Assembly (NCBI GenBank): GCA_011321815.1
Contig: DROS01000069.1
Span: 62,001 to 126,000, forward strand
DNA length: 64,000 nucleotides
Source of the DNA: Gammaproteobacteria bacterium
GTDB lineage: Bacteria > Pseudomonadota > Gammaproteobacteria > SZUA-152
Reading direction: 5' to 3'
Shown: positions 7,855 through 16,994 of the stretch, one piece after another
Layout of the letters: each line of letters begins with the position of its first letter
Position numbering within the stretch: the first letter of the stretch is position 1
Position numbers and translations under genes: made by a program
Notes under the pieces: generated by a model
The model's database searches: none
Seen by the model: only the letters and a program-made list of their open reading frames with translations
Told to the model about the DNA's origin: nothing

Positions 7855-8712
7855 TCAAGGCAGGTCACGATGACGAACGATGACGTTATCACGCTGTTGC
7901 TGAAAATACTGGCCAAGACGCTCGGTTAAATATACCGAGCGGTGTTGTCCTCCTGTGCAGCCAATGGCAATGGTCAGGTAGCTGCGGTTGTCTGCTTCAA
8001 AACAGGGAATCCAGTTAGTCATCATGGTCTGTATCTGTGTAAAAAAATTCTCCACCAGTTCCTGCTTTCCAAGAAAATCTGCAACGGGTTTATCCAGGCC
8101 GGTTAATGCGCGCAGCTTGTTTTCCCAATGTGGATTGGGCAGGCAGCGTGCGTCGAAGACAAAGTCTGCATCTGCCGCCATGCCATGTTTAAAGCCGAAT
8201 GATTCAAACAAAATTGACAACCCGACCTGCTGTTCACCGCGCACACGTTCACGAATCAGGTCACGAAGCTGGTGTACATTACTCCGGGTAGTGTCAGTAA
8301 ACAAATCGGCACGATCAATAATGGGTTGCAGCAGGCGTCGTTCGTAATGTATAGCCTCCTGTAAGGGAACTTCTTCACCGCTTAAGGGGTGTTTGCGGCG
8401 GGTTTCGCTAAAGCGTTTGAGTAACACCTCGTCATCGGCATCGAGGAAAATCACTTCACAATCCACGCCTGCGTCTTTCAGTGTGTCGAGAATCTCGGGA
8501 AAACGGCTGAGATCCATGGGCGGGTTGCGGGCATCAATACCCACTGCGGCCAGCTCACCCAGCTGTCCGGGGAAGGCATTCATTTTTACGGCAAAGTCCG
8601 GAAGCAGGCCCACGGGTAAATTGTCGATGCAATAATAGCCCTGATCCTCCAGCACATGCAGTGCTGTGGATTTTCCGGAGCCGGAGACGCCGCTGATAAC
8701 AACAAGTTTCAT
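7855..8712 (-). CDS. rapZ: RapZ nucleotide-binding / RNase adapter protein
   Basis: The 285-residue protein has a Walker A motif at residues 8-15 (GVSGSGKS), the following YCIDNLPVGLLP block, and the C-terminal signature GCTGGQHRSV, all diagnostic of RapZ (YvcJ/YhbJ). In enterobacteria RapZ binds glucosamine-6-phosphate and small RNAs and directs RNase E, thereby controlling GlmS. The glmS gene is in this window at 33.4 kb. Whether the sRNA arm exists here is open; a candidate RNA lies just downstream of glmS. It is located between hprK and the EIIA gene, the usual order. Confidence 0.95.
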   Translation of the reverse strand: MKLVVISGVSGSGKSTALHVLEDQGYYCIDNLPVGLLPDFAVKMNAFPGQLGELAAVGIDARNPPMDLSRFPEILDTLKDAGVDCEVIFLDADDEVLLKRFSETRRKHPLSGEEVPLQEAIHYERRLLQPIIDRADLFTDTTRSNVHQLRDLIRERVRGEQQVGLSILFESFGFKHGMAADADFVFDARCLPNPHWENKLRALTGLDKPVADFLGKQELVENFFTQIQTMMTNWIPCFEADNRSYLTIAIGCTGGQHRSVYLTERLGQYFQQQRDNVIVRHRDLP

Positions 8713-8737
8713 GGTGTGTGATGTGTTTGAGCGTGAA

Positions 8738-9703
8738 TTAATCGTCTGTTTGTTGGGTCGGAATCGTTTGCGCCTGAATCAGTTCGCGTTGTCGCTGGCT
8801 GAATGCTTCGGCAGCATTGTACCCCTTGCGCAATAAAATGTGATCCCGTACCGCAGCTTCCACCAGTACCGCCAGATTCCGGCCAGAGGCTACCGGCAGG
8901 GTCGCTTCGGGAATTTCAACATCCAGAATCGTGCGCTTGCGGTAACTGCCTTTCAGTCGGTCCACTTTATGCAGGTCGCCCGCAGCCAGTCGCTGTAGGT
9001 GCACAACCAAACGCAGATCTTTGCTGAATTTGATGGCGCTGTCACCGTACATGGCGCGGATATTCAGGATGCCCAGGCCGCGCACCTCGATAAAGTCCCG
9101 TAGCACTTCAGGGCAACGACCACGCACGGTGTCTGGTCCCACTCGTGAAAATTCCGGAGCATCATCTGCGATCAGTCGATGATTGCGCGATATCAATTCC
9201 AGGGCTAATTCACTTTTACCCACACTGCTCTCGCCGGTAAGCAGCACACCCATGCCGTGCACTTCCAGTAACACACCATGCACCACCGTTTTTTCCGCCA
9301 ACTCATCATCGAGATAATGGCGCAGGCTACTCATCAGTTTTGCGCTGCCGAGACTGGACAGCAATAAGGGGGTTTGGGTTTTTTCACAATAATTACGCAA
9401 GTCATCCGGGATGATTTGCTGTTCGGCAATCACGACCGCCGCCGGTTCACCGGCACATAACTGTTTAATCAGTTGCAAACGTGATGCGGTATCCAGCTTG
9501 TTGAGGTAATCGAGCTCTATCGGTCCCAGTAATTGTAAGCGGTTGGGGTGGATGATGTTGAGGTAGCCGATCAATGAATGGCCTGAGGTGTCAGCACTGT
9601 ATCTCAAGGTCCGCTGTTCACCGCTACGCCCGGCAAGCCATCGCAAGCCCAGTCGCTGTTGATAATGCTGGAATAAAAGATTTACGGTAACGATGTCATC
9701 CAT
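8738..9703 (-). CDS. hprK: HPr kinase/phosphorylase
   Basis: HprK phosphorylates a serine of HPr using ATP or pyrophosphate and can also remove it. The sequence shows the conserved HGVLLEVHG region, the Walker A motif GESSVGKS (about residues 157-164) and the family signature VRGLGILNIRAMYG. Length (321 residues) is normal. I chose the ATG at 9703; a TTG at 9718 is in frame but has no better ribosome site. HprK is absent from enteric bacteria, but in other proteobacteria it sits between ptsN and rapZ as here. That placement suggests control of the regulatory PTS rather than sugar uptake. Confidence 0.95.
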   Translation of the reverse strand: MDDIVTVNLLFQHYQQRLGLRWLAGRSGEQRTLRYSADTSGHSLIGYLNIIHPNRLQLLGPIELDYLNKLDTASRLQLIKQLCAGEPAAVVIAEQQIIPDDLRNYCEKTQTPLLLSSLGSAKLMSSLRHYLDDELAEKTVVHGVLLEVHGMGVLLTGESSVGKSELALELISRNHRLIADDAPEFSRVGPDTVRGRCPEVLRDFIEVRGLGILNIRAMYGDSAIKFSKDLRLVVHLQRLAAGDLHKVDRLKGSYRKRTILDVEIPEATLPVASGRNLAVLVEAAVRDHILLRKGYNAAEAFSQRQRELIQAQTIPTQQTDD

Positions 9704-9738
9704 GGGCTGGGGGTACAAATTCCAGTTATTTGGTGCAG

Positions 9739-10203
9739 TTAGTGGCTGCGGTCCCAGTCGATCAGAAATTCGTACAGTGACTGGCTGTTAGCCGCTGTCC
9801 GTAATTTTTCGCGCAATTCACGGTCGCTGAACATCTCTGCCAGGCGCGCCAATAATTGCAAATGTTCTTCGGTGGAGTCTTCCGGCACCAACAATGCGAA
9901 CATGAGATTAACGGACTGATGATCAAAGGCGTCACAGTCAATACCATCAGCCAACTGTACAAAAGCACCAATAGTTTCTGTGTTGTTTTTAAGGCGGCCA
10001 TGCGGTATGGCAACACCATGGTCGATGGCTGTGGTACCCAGGCGTTCACGGGCAATCAAACTGTTAAAAATATCGTGTGCATCCAGGGTGTCCGGCGAGC
10101 GCGTTGCAAAAAGCTCACTGAGTGTTTCCAGTGCGCGTTTTTTACTGGCGACAGGCACCTGAGTGGCAATGCGCTCGGGGGTAATAATGTCAGAAAATTG
10201 CAT
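9739..10203 (-). CDS. ptsN: Nitrogen-regulatory PTS protein EIIA(Ntr)
   Basis: The 154-residue product has the active-site region VAIPHGR with the phospho-accepting His at about position 68. It also shows the fructose/mannitol-EIIA fold features GTTAIDHG and LLVPEDSTEEHL. EIIA(Ntr) modulates potassium transport, stress and sigma-54 related processes, depending on its phosphorylation state. It lies between hpf and hprK in the minus-strand train downstream of rpoN, which is the classical location. Confidence 0.94.
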   Translation of the reverse strand: MQFSDIITPERIATQVPVASKKRALETLSELFATRSPDTLDAHDIFNSLIARERLGTTAIDHGVAIPHGRLKNNTETIGAFVQLADGIDCDAFDHQSVNLMFALLVPEDSTEEHLQLLARLAEMFSDRELREKLRTAANSQSLYEFLIDWDRSH

Positions 10204-10269
10204 GATGATATCGGGGGGTTAAATAAAAATAAGGTTAGTTAAAAGGTGCATGGTTTATGTCCTGGCACT

Positions 10270-10297
10270 GTGTGCGGGAGTTTTTGCTCCCACACAC
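10270..10297. other. Stable hairpin between hpf and ptsN
   Basis: GTGTG-C-GGGAG (10270-10280) pairs with CTCCC-A-CACAC (10287-10297) across a six-base loop TTTTTG. There is no T run on the minus strand, so it does not look like a terminator. It could be an mRNA processing or stabilising element within the operon. Confidence 0.5.
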
Positions 10298-10321
10298 GGC
10301 TATGCCCGGACAGTTTCCCGG

Positions 10322-10666
10322 CTACTCCTGCGGAGCCTCTTCCTGCAATGAGGCTTGTAACACAGAGCTGCTGCCGCGATGGTGATCGGAGCGTTTTTCT
10401 TTGTGTTTTTTCACCTGGCGGTCAAGCTTGTCGATTAACGCATCAATGGCCGTGTACATGTTTTCATCTTCGGCAGCTGCAAAAAGATTGGCTCCATTAA
10501 TATGGATTGTAGCTTCGGCTTTTTGGCGTTGTTTTTCCACACTGAGAATAGCATGGACATTGGTCACCGTATCGATATGCCGCTCCAATTTAGCCAGTTT
10601 GGTAGTGACGTAGTCACGAAGCGAATCGGTAATCTCAAGATGTTGACCGGTAACATTAACTTGCAT
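10322..10666 (-). CDS. hpf: Ribosome hibernation promoting factor
   Basis: This 114-residue short-form HPF/YfiA protein begins MQVNVTGQHLEITDSLR and continues with KLAKLERHIDTVTNVHAILS, both typical. It binds the 30S decoding centre and promotes inactive 100S ribosomes in stationary phase. The short C-terminal tail is His/Lys rich and lacks the long-form dimerisation domain. AAGGAG precedes the ATG at good spacing. It follows rpoN by about 60 bases and is probably cotranscribed. Confidence 0.94.
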   Translation of the reverse strand: MQVNVTGQHLEITDSLRDYVTTKLAKLERHIDTVTNVHAILSVEKQRQKAEATIHINGANLFAAAEDENMYTAIDALIDKLDRQVKKHKEKRSDHHRGSSSVLQASLQEEAPQE

Positions 10667-10725
10667 AATTAACTCCTTTGGTTGTATCCAATGTCCATTC
10701 AGTGGCTATTTCTTGTTGCTTGAGA

Positions 10726-12255
10726 TTAGACAAGCCGCTTGCGTTCATTGGATGGTGCGATGGACATTGCCTCACGGTATTTTGCCACCGTACGACGTGC
10801 CACATTGATGCCCTGATCACCCAGCAAACCCGCTAATTTGTTGTCGCTCAATGGTTTGCCAGGTTTTTCAGCGGCAATCAGTTTTTTCAAAATTGCGCGG
10901 ATGGCGGTGGCTGAGCATTCACCACCTGCCGTTGTGCCCACATGACTGGAAAAGAAAAATTTCAGTTCAAATATGCCTCGTGGGGTATGCATATATTTTT
11001 TTGTGGTGACCCGGGAAATTGTTGATTCGTGCATTTCGACAATTTCTGCAATATCGTGCATTACCATAGGTTTCATGGCTTCTTCACCGTAATCAAAAAA
11101 ACCGCGTTGCCGGTCAACAATTGTTGTGGCTACTTTCAGTAATGTTTCATTACGGCTGCGCAGGCTTTTAATAAACCAGCGGGCTTCCTGCAAGTTATTT
11201 TTCAGAAAAGCGGCATCTTTGCTGTTGTTGCGTTGCGCCATTTTGGCATAAAGACTGTTGATGCCAATCTTTGGTGTGATGTCCGGGTTTAGCTCCACAC
11301 GCCATTGATCTTTTATTTTTTTTACGAAAACGTCGGGAATAATGTATTCAGGCTGACTGTCTGTAATATGTCCGCCGGGGCGTGGGTTGAGACTTTGCAC
11401 CAGTTGAATGACGTGTTGCATTTGTGTTTCTGACAATTTCATGCGGCGCATGATGAGCGGATACTCACGTTTGGCCAAGGCATCAAAGTGTTCTTTGAGT
11501 AATACTTTTGCTTCTGCCAGCCAGGGCGTTTCTGCATCATAATATTTAAGCTGGATCAACATGCATTCGCGCAGATCACGGGCGGCGATACCGGGTGGAT
11601 CAAAATCCTGTACACGGTGCAGCACCGCCTCTACTTCATCCAGTTCAATGTCGTTGCCTTCGGACAGGGTCTGGTGCAGTTCTTCCAATGATGCGCTGAG
11701 ATAACCATCATCGTCGATGGCGTCGATAATGGTGGTGGCAATGGCCTGATCGGTTTCGCTGCAAGGGGAAAGGTTGAGCTGCCATAATAAATGGTCTTGC
11801 AGACTTTCGCTGCTGCTGTCCGCCTGCTCATAACCTGAGTTTTCATTATCGTTGTTTCGCGAAACCGAGCTGTAGGAGTCGACGTAAGTGTCGGTGTAGG
11901 AATCTTCCCACTCGCTGTCGGTGGGCAGGTCATTGGGAATTTCCTGCTCTTGTTTGTCCACCGCGCGTTCGGTTACGTCGATGTTTTCGGTATCTTCGGT
12001 GTGGGTTTCACTACGAGGTTCAGTGTTGCTTCCGGCGGCGGTGCTGGTTTCATTGGCGCCGTGCCCGCTGTCGTCGCTTCCGGGGCGTTCTGCGGCTGCC
12101 TCCTCCGTAATCTCCAGCATCGGGTTGGATTCAAGCGCCTCCTGGATTTCTGTTTGCAGTTCCAGCGTGGAGAGCTGTAACAGGCGGATAGCCTGTTGCA
12201 GCTGGGGGGTCATGGTCAGGTGTTGACCCAGTTTAAGCTGTAAAGTTTGCTTCAT
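10726..12255 (-). CDS. rpoN: RNA polymerase sigma-54 factor
   Basis: The N-terminal activator-interacting region is a textbook match: [20 protein letters not shown], then [16 protein letters not shown]. It is followed by an acidic, low-complexity region II (about residues 55-155). The core-binding and HTH parts contain [18 protein letters not shown]. The RpoN box [10 protein letters not shown], which contacts the -24 element, lies near residues 486-495. The length of 509 is slightly above the usual 480 because of the acidic region. Sigma-54 directs nitrogen, motility and stress promoters with enhancer-binding proteins. It is located after lptB and before hpf, the conserved order. Confidence 0.97.
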   Translation of the reverse strand: MKQTLQLKLGQHLTMTPQLQQAIRLLQLSTLELQTEIQEALESNPMLEITEEAAAERPGSDDSGHGANETSTAAGSNTEPRSETHTEDTENIDVTERAVDKQEQEIPNDLPTDSEWEDSYTDTYVDSYSSVSRNNDNENSGYEQADSSSESLQDHLLWQLNLSPCSETDQAIATTIIDAIDDDGYLSASLEELHQTLSEGNDIELDEVEAVLHRVQDFDPPGIAARDLRECMLIQLKYYDAETPWLAEAKVLLKEHFDALAKREYPLIMRRMKLSETQMQHVIQLVQSLNPRPGGHITDSQPEYIIPDVFVKKIKDQWRVELNPDITPKIGINSLYAKMAQRNNSKDAAFLKNNLQEARWFIKSLRSRNETLLKVATTIVDRQRGFFDYGEEAMKPMVMHDIAEIVEMHESTISRVTTKKYMHTPRGIFELKFFFSSHVGTTAGGECSATAIRAILKKLIAAEKPGKPLSDNKLAGLLGDQGINVARRTVAKYREAMSIAPSNERKRLV

Positions 12256-12409
12256 TGATATGCTAATCGGGCCTTGGTCAAAACCGTTTTTTCCAAAGGG
12301 GAAGCGGTTTTTTTTGCCGGTTGTTTATTGTCAGTTTACTCCAAACCCCGGGATGTTGAAGGCTTGGCAAGCATTTATTTTTGTGTGTGTTGACTGGCAT
12401 TGTTATACG

Positions 12410-13135
12410 TCAAAGCTTGAAATCCTGTCCCAGATAAACGTCCCTGACGTGAGAATCTTTAAGCACATCCTCCGGGGCGCCCTGGGCGATGACTTCACCG
12501 GCATTCATGATGTAAGCGCGGCGGCAAATCCCGAGGGTTTCTCTCACGTTATGGTCAGTAATCAGTACGCCGATGTTGCGTTCAGTCAAGTGGCTGATTA
12601 TACGCTGAATATCCAGCACGGAAATGGGATCAACACCGGCAAAAGGCTCATCCAGCAGGATAAATTCAGGTTCAGTGGCCAGAGCGCGGGCAATTTCCAC
12701 CCGGCGGCGCTCTCCTCCCGAGAGACTCATCCCCAGCGAATCACGAATGTGGCTGATGTGCAACTCACCCAGTAGCTCGTCCAGTTTGCCTTGTTGCTGC
12801 TGCCGTGTCAGGTCGGTGCGGGTTTGCAATATGGCCAATAAATTATCCGCAACACTGAGTTTGCGAAATACTGAGGCCTCCTGTGGCAGATAACCGACGC
12901 CCAAACGGGCTCGTGCGTGCAGTGGATAATGGGTGACATCGTGGTTGTTGAGTTGAATCTGGCCATAATCACAGGCCACCAGGCCGACGATCATGTAAAA
13001 ACAGGTGGTTTTGCCTGCGCCATTGGGGCCCAGCAGGCCTACCACTTCACCACTACTTACAGTTACGGAGACTTTTTTCACCACCTGCCGTGACTGGTAC
13101 TGTTTGGCAAGGTCGATGGCTACCAGGTCGCTCAT
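12410..13135 (-). CDS. lptB: LPS export ABC transporter ATP-binding protein LptB
   Basis: The ATPase of the LptB2FG complex, which extracts lipopolysaccharide from the inner membrane. Walker A is at residues 36-44 (GPNGAGKTT). The ABC signature is LSGGERRR, Walker B is FILLDEP, and the switch His is in ITDHN. Its ATG overlaps the lptA stop by four bases, implying coupled translation. Length (241) matches the family. LptF and LptG are not in the window. Confidence 0.97.
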   Translation of the reverse strand: MSDLVAIDLAKQYQSRQVVKKVSVTVSSGEVVGLLGPNGAGKTTCFYMIVGLVACDYGQIQLNNHDVTHYPLHARARLGVGYLPQEASVFRKLSVADNLLAILQTRTDLTRQQQQGKLDELLGELHISHIRDSLGMSLSGGERRRVEIARALATEPEFILLDEPFAGVDPISVLDIQRIISHLTERNIGVLITDHNVRETLGICRRAYIMNAGEVIAQGAPEDVLKDSHVRDVYLGQDFKL

Positions 13136-13653
13136 GGTTTGGTGTCGGTTTTTTTGGGGCGGGGTTGCAAGGTCACGGTGACTCGCTGCTGCTCGCCCGT
13201 CGCATCGGTATTCCCACCTGCATTGGCCAGTACACGTTCGGCATTGGAATCGTACTGAATACGGTTACCGCTAAAACGATTTCCGCCCTGCCATAATTGC
13301 GCTTTGCCCAGCAGGACCACCTGTTTGCTGTCTGCACTGTACTCCATGCGCTGACTGGTGCCTTTCACGATTTTTCCATCTGCCCGTTCTTGCAAATAAT
13401 GCGCTGGCTGGCCTTGCGCAGTAATGCGCTGCAATTCTCCCTCTTTACTGTACACCACGACGGTATCGGCGCGCATCTCAATGCTGCCCTGGCGTACGAT
13501 CACATGGCCGGTATAGGTCATCATTCCCAGAACCTCGTCAATCTCCGCCCGGTCGGCCTCGATATGCACAGGTTGTTGGCTGTTATCGCCACTGGCCAGT
13601 GTCAGTGTGCTGAACACGCAGCTCGTCAGCAGCAGCAGAAGCTTAAGGCGCAT
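13132..13653 (-). CDS. lptA: Periplasmic LPS bridge protein LptA
   Basis: A 173-residue periplasmic protein with an N-terminal signal peptide ([18 protein letters not shown]). Its OstA-type beta-jellyroll repeats are seen in [31 protein letters not shown] and [12 protein letters not shown]. LptA monomers bridge LptC and LptDE to carry LPS across the periplasm. The N-terminus overlaps the lptC stop by 11 bases and the C-terminus overlaps lptB by four. The tail is short and Lys-rich (RPKKTDTKP). Confidence 0.93.
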   Translation of the reverse strand: MRLKLLLLLTSCVFSTLTLASGDNSQQPVHIEADRAEIDEVLGMMTYTGHVIVRQGSIEMRADTVVVYSKEGELQRITAQGQPAHYLQERADGKIVKGTSQRMEYSADSKQVVLLGKAQLWQGGNRFSGNRIQYDSNAERVLANAGGNTDATGEQQRVTVTLQPRPKKTDTKP

Positions 13654-14215
13654 AAACCCCCCGTACCTGTGACAACAATTGCACCCGCCCTTCGCGGAAA
13701 TACACTTGCAGGCCGACTGTTTTCAAGGTGTCGTTATTTTGCACGATGGTGGCTATCTGGTCCGTTTCCGCATAGTCATCCGCTGGCCGTATTCGCACAT
13801 CGCGGGTATGAATCTGCAAATTGGCTGGCGATGTCATATCGGGGTAGCGTTGGATGGTCACCGTGCCATCCAGAAAAACCTGTTCGCTGCCATTTTTTGT
13901 GCGACCTGTTTCTGCCACCGCCGTCCAGCGTTGGCCATCGGGCCGGAAAGCGGTAAATTCTGGTTGTGTAAATTCGCTATGATCATCGTCAGCGTAGTGT
14001 GCCATATGCGTGGCCTGGAGTTGATACTGGGGCCGTCCCTGTTCATCCAGTATCTGTGTCGTGAAATTTTCCATGAACGAATCCGGTACCCCCTGAGTTC
14101 GCGGTGTCACCACTGCTCCCTTGTCCGGTTGTTCCTGAAACAGCCACACGCTGAGCCCGGCGACGAGCGCAACAAGCAGGGGGGCAAAAAATTTCCATAA
14201 ATGTTGAGACAACAA
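13643..14215 (-). CDS. lptC: LPS export membrane-anchored protein LptC
   Basis: A bitopic inner-membrane protein with one N-terminal helix (FFAPLLVALVAGLSVWLF) and a periplasmic beta-jellyroll. Characteristic segments are DSFMENFTTQILDEQGRPQYQL, shown here only by its MENFTTQILDEQG core, and LDGTVTIQRY. It receives LPS from LptB2FG and passes it to LptA. The start appears to be one of two consecutive TTG codons (14215 or 14212); no ATG is available. It lies 34 bases downstream of kdsC. Confidence 0.9.
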   Translation of the reverse strand: MLSQHLWKFFAPLLVALVAGLSVWLFQEQPDKGAVVTPRTQGVPDSFMENFTTQILDEQGRPQYQLQATHMAHYADDDHSEFTQPEFTAFRPDGQRWTAVAETGRTKNGSEQVFLDGTVTIQRYPDMTSPANLQIHTRDVRIRPADDYAETDQIATIVQNNDTLKTVGLQVYFREGRVQLLSQVRGVYAP

Positions 14216-14249
14216 TATTCAGCCTGGCGTTTGGGTTTGATCTGGCAAC

Positions 14250-14774
14250 TCACCGCAAATAGTGCTGCATGGCGGCGTCCAGTGTTCCCTGTGCCTCCAT
14301 AATCAGTTCACAGAGATCACGCGCTGCGCCTTGTCCGCCATTGTGCGGGGCCTGCCAATGGGCATGTTTGCCCACCAGTGCATGGGCATCCTTGGTGGCC
14401 ACGGCCAGCCCCACACGTAACATAATGGGCAGGTCGACGACATCGTCGCCCATGTACGCCACCTGTTCTGCTTTGAGCCCTAGCTTGGCCACAAGCTCCT
14501 CGAAGGCGGGCAGTTTTTCCAGTTTGCCCTGGTAAACATGCTCTATGCCAAGGTTGGTCATGCGGTGTTCCACCACCTTTGATGTGCGGCCGGTGATGAT
14601 GCCCACGGCCACACCGCTGTTTTGCAGCATTTTCATGCCATGGCCGTCGCGGGAATGAAAGGCTTTGTATTCCTGGCCATCGTCACCGAAAATCAAGCGG
14701 CCATCGGTGAGCACGCCGTCTACGTCAAAGATCAGTAATTTGATTTGGGCCGCACGGGCCAGGATGTCTTTCAT
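14250..14774 (-). CDS. kdsC: Kdo-8-phosphate phosphatase KdsC
   Basis: A HAD-superfamily phosphatase of 174 residues that removes phosphate from Kdo-8-phosphate in Kdo biosynthesis. Motif I is DVDGVLTDG, with the nucleophile Asp17 and Asp19. Motif II is ITGRTS and motif III/IV is YMGDDVVDLPIM. Length and tetramer-forming features fit KdsC. It lies between kdsD and lptC as in most gammaproteobacteria. The gap to kdsD is unusually large (about 205 bases). Confidence 0.95.
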   Translation of the reverse strand: MKDILARAAQIKLLIFDVDGVLTDGRLIFGDDGQEYKAFHSRDGHGMKMLQNSGVAVGIITGRTSKVVEHRMTNLGIEHVYQGKLEKLPAFEELVAKLGLKAEQVAYMGDDVVDLPIMLRVGLAVATKDAHALVGKHAHWQAPHNGGQGAARDLCELIMEAQGTLDAAMQHYLR

Positions 14775-14978
14775 AATATTCCCGAATTTCTGGTGGCAAC
14801 GCTTAATAGTGATTCAACTGCCAAGTAACCTTACATATGAATTAGGGGCTAACCGGTCTGTTTTTCCGAAAAGGCCGAGGGGGATGTGCGCAACGCAGAG
14901 ACGCAAGGTTTTTTGCGTTTGCAGTGCACAGGTCAGCAGCACATAAATATGTCGCGCCGGGTATCCGGCCCTTTTGTT

Positions 14979-15953
14979 TTAAACCACCCCTGCGCGCAGC
15001 AGGTCGTGCATATTCAATGCGCCAACAGGCTGTTGTTGTTCATTCACTACCATCAGCGAATTGATTTTATGTTGTTCCATCAGACTAAGTGTTTCCACCG
15101 CCAGCTGTCGAGGTTGGGCTGTTTTGCAATTACGTGTCATCACCTCGGCAATACTGGTTTGATGCACATTAACCTCACCATGGTCCAACACCCGGCGCAG
15201 GTCACCATCGGTAAAGATACCGGCCAATTTGCCGTCGGCACCAACGATGCCGGTCATTCCCAGGCCCTTTTGCGTCATTTCCAGCAGTGCTTCGCTAAGG
15301 CTGGCAGTATCGTTCACACAGGGAATCTGGCCATTGCCGTGCATAATGTCTTCCACATGTAACAGCAGGCGCCGTCCCAGCGAGCCACCGGGGTGCGACA
15401 ACGCAAAATCGTCCGCAGTGAATCCGCGCTGTTCCAGTAGTGACACCGCCAATGCATCGCCCATCACGAGTGCTGCGGTGGTGCTGGAAGTGGGGGCCAG
15501 CCCCAGTGGGCAGGCCTCTTTTTCCACGCTGACGTCGAGGTGGGCGTCGGCGGCCCCCGCCAGGGTGGAGTCAATCTTGCCGGTCAGTGCGATGAGCGGC
15601 ACGCCCAGGCGTTTGATGAGTGGCAGAATGGTGAGGATTTCGGTGGTTTCGCCAGAGTTGGACAGCGCCAGTACTACATCATTGCCGGTGATCATGCCCA
15701 TATCGCCGTGGCTGGCTTCACCGGGGTGCACAAAAAAAGCGGGGCTGCCGGTGCTGGCCAGGGTGGCGGCAATTTTTTCGCCGATATGTCCCGATTTACC
15801 CATGCCCAGCACTACAATGCGCCCTTCACAGTCGTACATAAAACGGCAGGCGTGCAAAAAATCCGGGCCAATGCGGCCGGCCAGATCGGCTACGGCTTTG
15901 GCCTCAATGTCGATGACCGCGCGGGCCATTTGTTCAAGTTTAACGGGACTCAT
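14979..15953 (-). CDS. kdsD: D-arabinose-5-phosphate isomerase KdsD
   Basis: The enzyme makes arabinose-5-phosphate from ribulose-5-phosphate for Kdo. The SIS domain (about residues 35-180) shows GMGKSGHIGEKIAATLASTG, SHGDMGMI and LSNSGET. Two CBS domains follow (from VEDIMHG and VMTRN). The ATG at 15953 gives the expected 324 residues; the frame stays open upstream to 16010, but that extension overlaps the yrbG end and has no family match. The start lacks an obvious ribosome site. Between kdsD and kdsC are two small hairpins but no gene. Confidence 0.95.
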   Translation of the reverse strand: MSPVKLEQMARAVIDIEAKAVADLAGRIGPDFLHACRFMYDCEGRIVVLGMGKSGHIGEKIAATLASTGSPAFFVHPGEASHGDMGMITGNDVVLALSNSGETTEILTILPLIKRLGVPLIALTGKIDSTLAGAADAHLDVSVEKEACPLGLAPTSSTTAALVMGDALAVSLLEQRGFTADDFALSHPGGSLGRRLLLHVEDIMHGNGQIPCVNDTASLSEALLEMTQKGLGMTGIVGADGKLAGIFTDGDLRRVLDHGEVNVHQTSIAEVMTRNCKTAQPRQLAVETLSLMEQHKINSLMVVNEQQQPVGALNMHDLLRAGVV

Positions 15954-15972
15954 AATTTTTTGGTTATTATGC

Positions 15973-15994
15973 CCTAAATTTATCAGTTCAGGCC
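15973..15994. repeat. Probable solo MITE end at the yrbG stop codon
   Basis: CCTAAATTTATCAGTTCAG (from 15973) matches the MITE terminal repeat (CCTAAATTAATCAGTTGAG) at 17 of 19 positions, and the next four bases can also be aligned with a one-base gap. It overlaps the last codons and TGA stop of yrbG. No second end is found. It may be a decayed or recombined copy, or a chance match. Confidence 0.4.
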
Positions 15995-16990
15995 TGTCAT
16001 GCCCAGCCATGCCATGTAACCGGCAAAACCGGCCAGTAGCAGTCCGCCTTCGAGGCGGTTGATGCGGCCCGGGCTCCTGAAACCATAAGCCATCAGGAAC
16101 AGCACCAGGGTTAATCCTACCACGACAGGAAAATCGCGTTGCAATACTGCCGGTTCCAGTATGCTGGGCGCTATCAGTCCCGGCAACGCCAGCACTGCCA
16201 GCAAGTTGAACATGTTTGAGCCGATGACATTGCCCACGGCCATATCGTCTTCGCCCTTGAGTGCGCTCATTACCGAGGCAGCCAATTCCGGCAGGCTGGT
16301 GCCGATGGCTATAATGGTCAGGCCAATCACTAAATCACTCACGCCCAGCTCACGGGCAATATCCACCGCTCCCCATACCAGCAGTTTGGAGCTTAGCACC
16401 AAAGCCACCAACCCCAGCACGGCCCAGAATATTGCCTGTCCGGTACTCAGGCTGGCGGGAACCTCCCTTTCAAATTCGCTGGTCAGAGGATCAGCGGTTT
16501 CCAAAGAGGTGGCCGGGTGTACATCGGTGGTTACAGACTGTGAACGCTTGCCCAGCCAGATCATCCAGAAAACCAACAAGGCTGTGGACCCCAGTAGAAT
16601 AGTGCCATCGAACCTGTCCAGCTCGCCATCGAGTAATAAGGCGCCAGCCAGTAATGTTACCGCAAACAAAACGGGGAATTCGCGGCGTAAAATGCCAGAG
16701 TCTACCGTTAGCGGCATAATCAGTGCTGTTGCCCCCAAAACCAGTGCAATATTGGCGATATTGGAGCCCAGTGCATTACCTATCCCCATTCCGGGATTGC
16801 CGCTGCTGGCGGCTATGCCGGAAACCAGCATCTCGGGTGCCGAGGTGCCAAAACCCATGATGGTCATACCGATAATCAGTGGCGACACCCCCAGGTTGCG
16901 CGCCAGCGCTGCCGCACCATGCACAAAGCGTTCAGCACTCCACACCAAAAATATCAAACCACCCAACACGGCCAACCACGACATCCACAT
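15983..16990 (-). CDS. yrbG: Calcium/sodium antiporter, YrbG family
   Basis: A 335-residue inner-membrane cation exchanger of the Ca2+:cation antiporter superfamily. The two alpha-repeats are visible: GFGTSAPEMLVS in the N-half and AIGTSLPELAAS in the C-half, each carrying the ion-coordinating Glu. About ten hydrophobic helices are split by a hydrophilic central loop (about residues 150-180). It lies directly upstream of kdsD, which is the common order in gammaproteobacteria. Whether it moves Ca2+ in vivo is not known from sequence. The stop codon coincides with a possible MITE end, so the C-terminus may have been altered. Confidence 0.92.
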   Translation of the reverse strand: MWMSWLAVLGGLIFLVWSAERFVHGAAALARNLGVSPLIIGMTIMGFGTSAPEMLVSGIAASSGNPGMGIGNALGSNIANIALVLGATALIMPLTVDSGILRREFPVLFAVTLLAGALLLDGELDRFDGTILLGSTALLVFWMIWLGKRSQSVTTDVHPATSLETADPLTSEFEREVPASLSTGQAIFWAVLGLVALVLSSKLLVWGAVDIARELGVSDLVIGLTIIAIGTSLPELAASVMSALKGEDDMAVGNVIGSNMFNLLAVLALPGLIAPSILEPAVLQRDFPVVVGLTLVLFLMAYGFRSPGRINRLEGGLLLAGFAGYMAWLGMTGLN

Positions 16991-16994
16991 CTAT

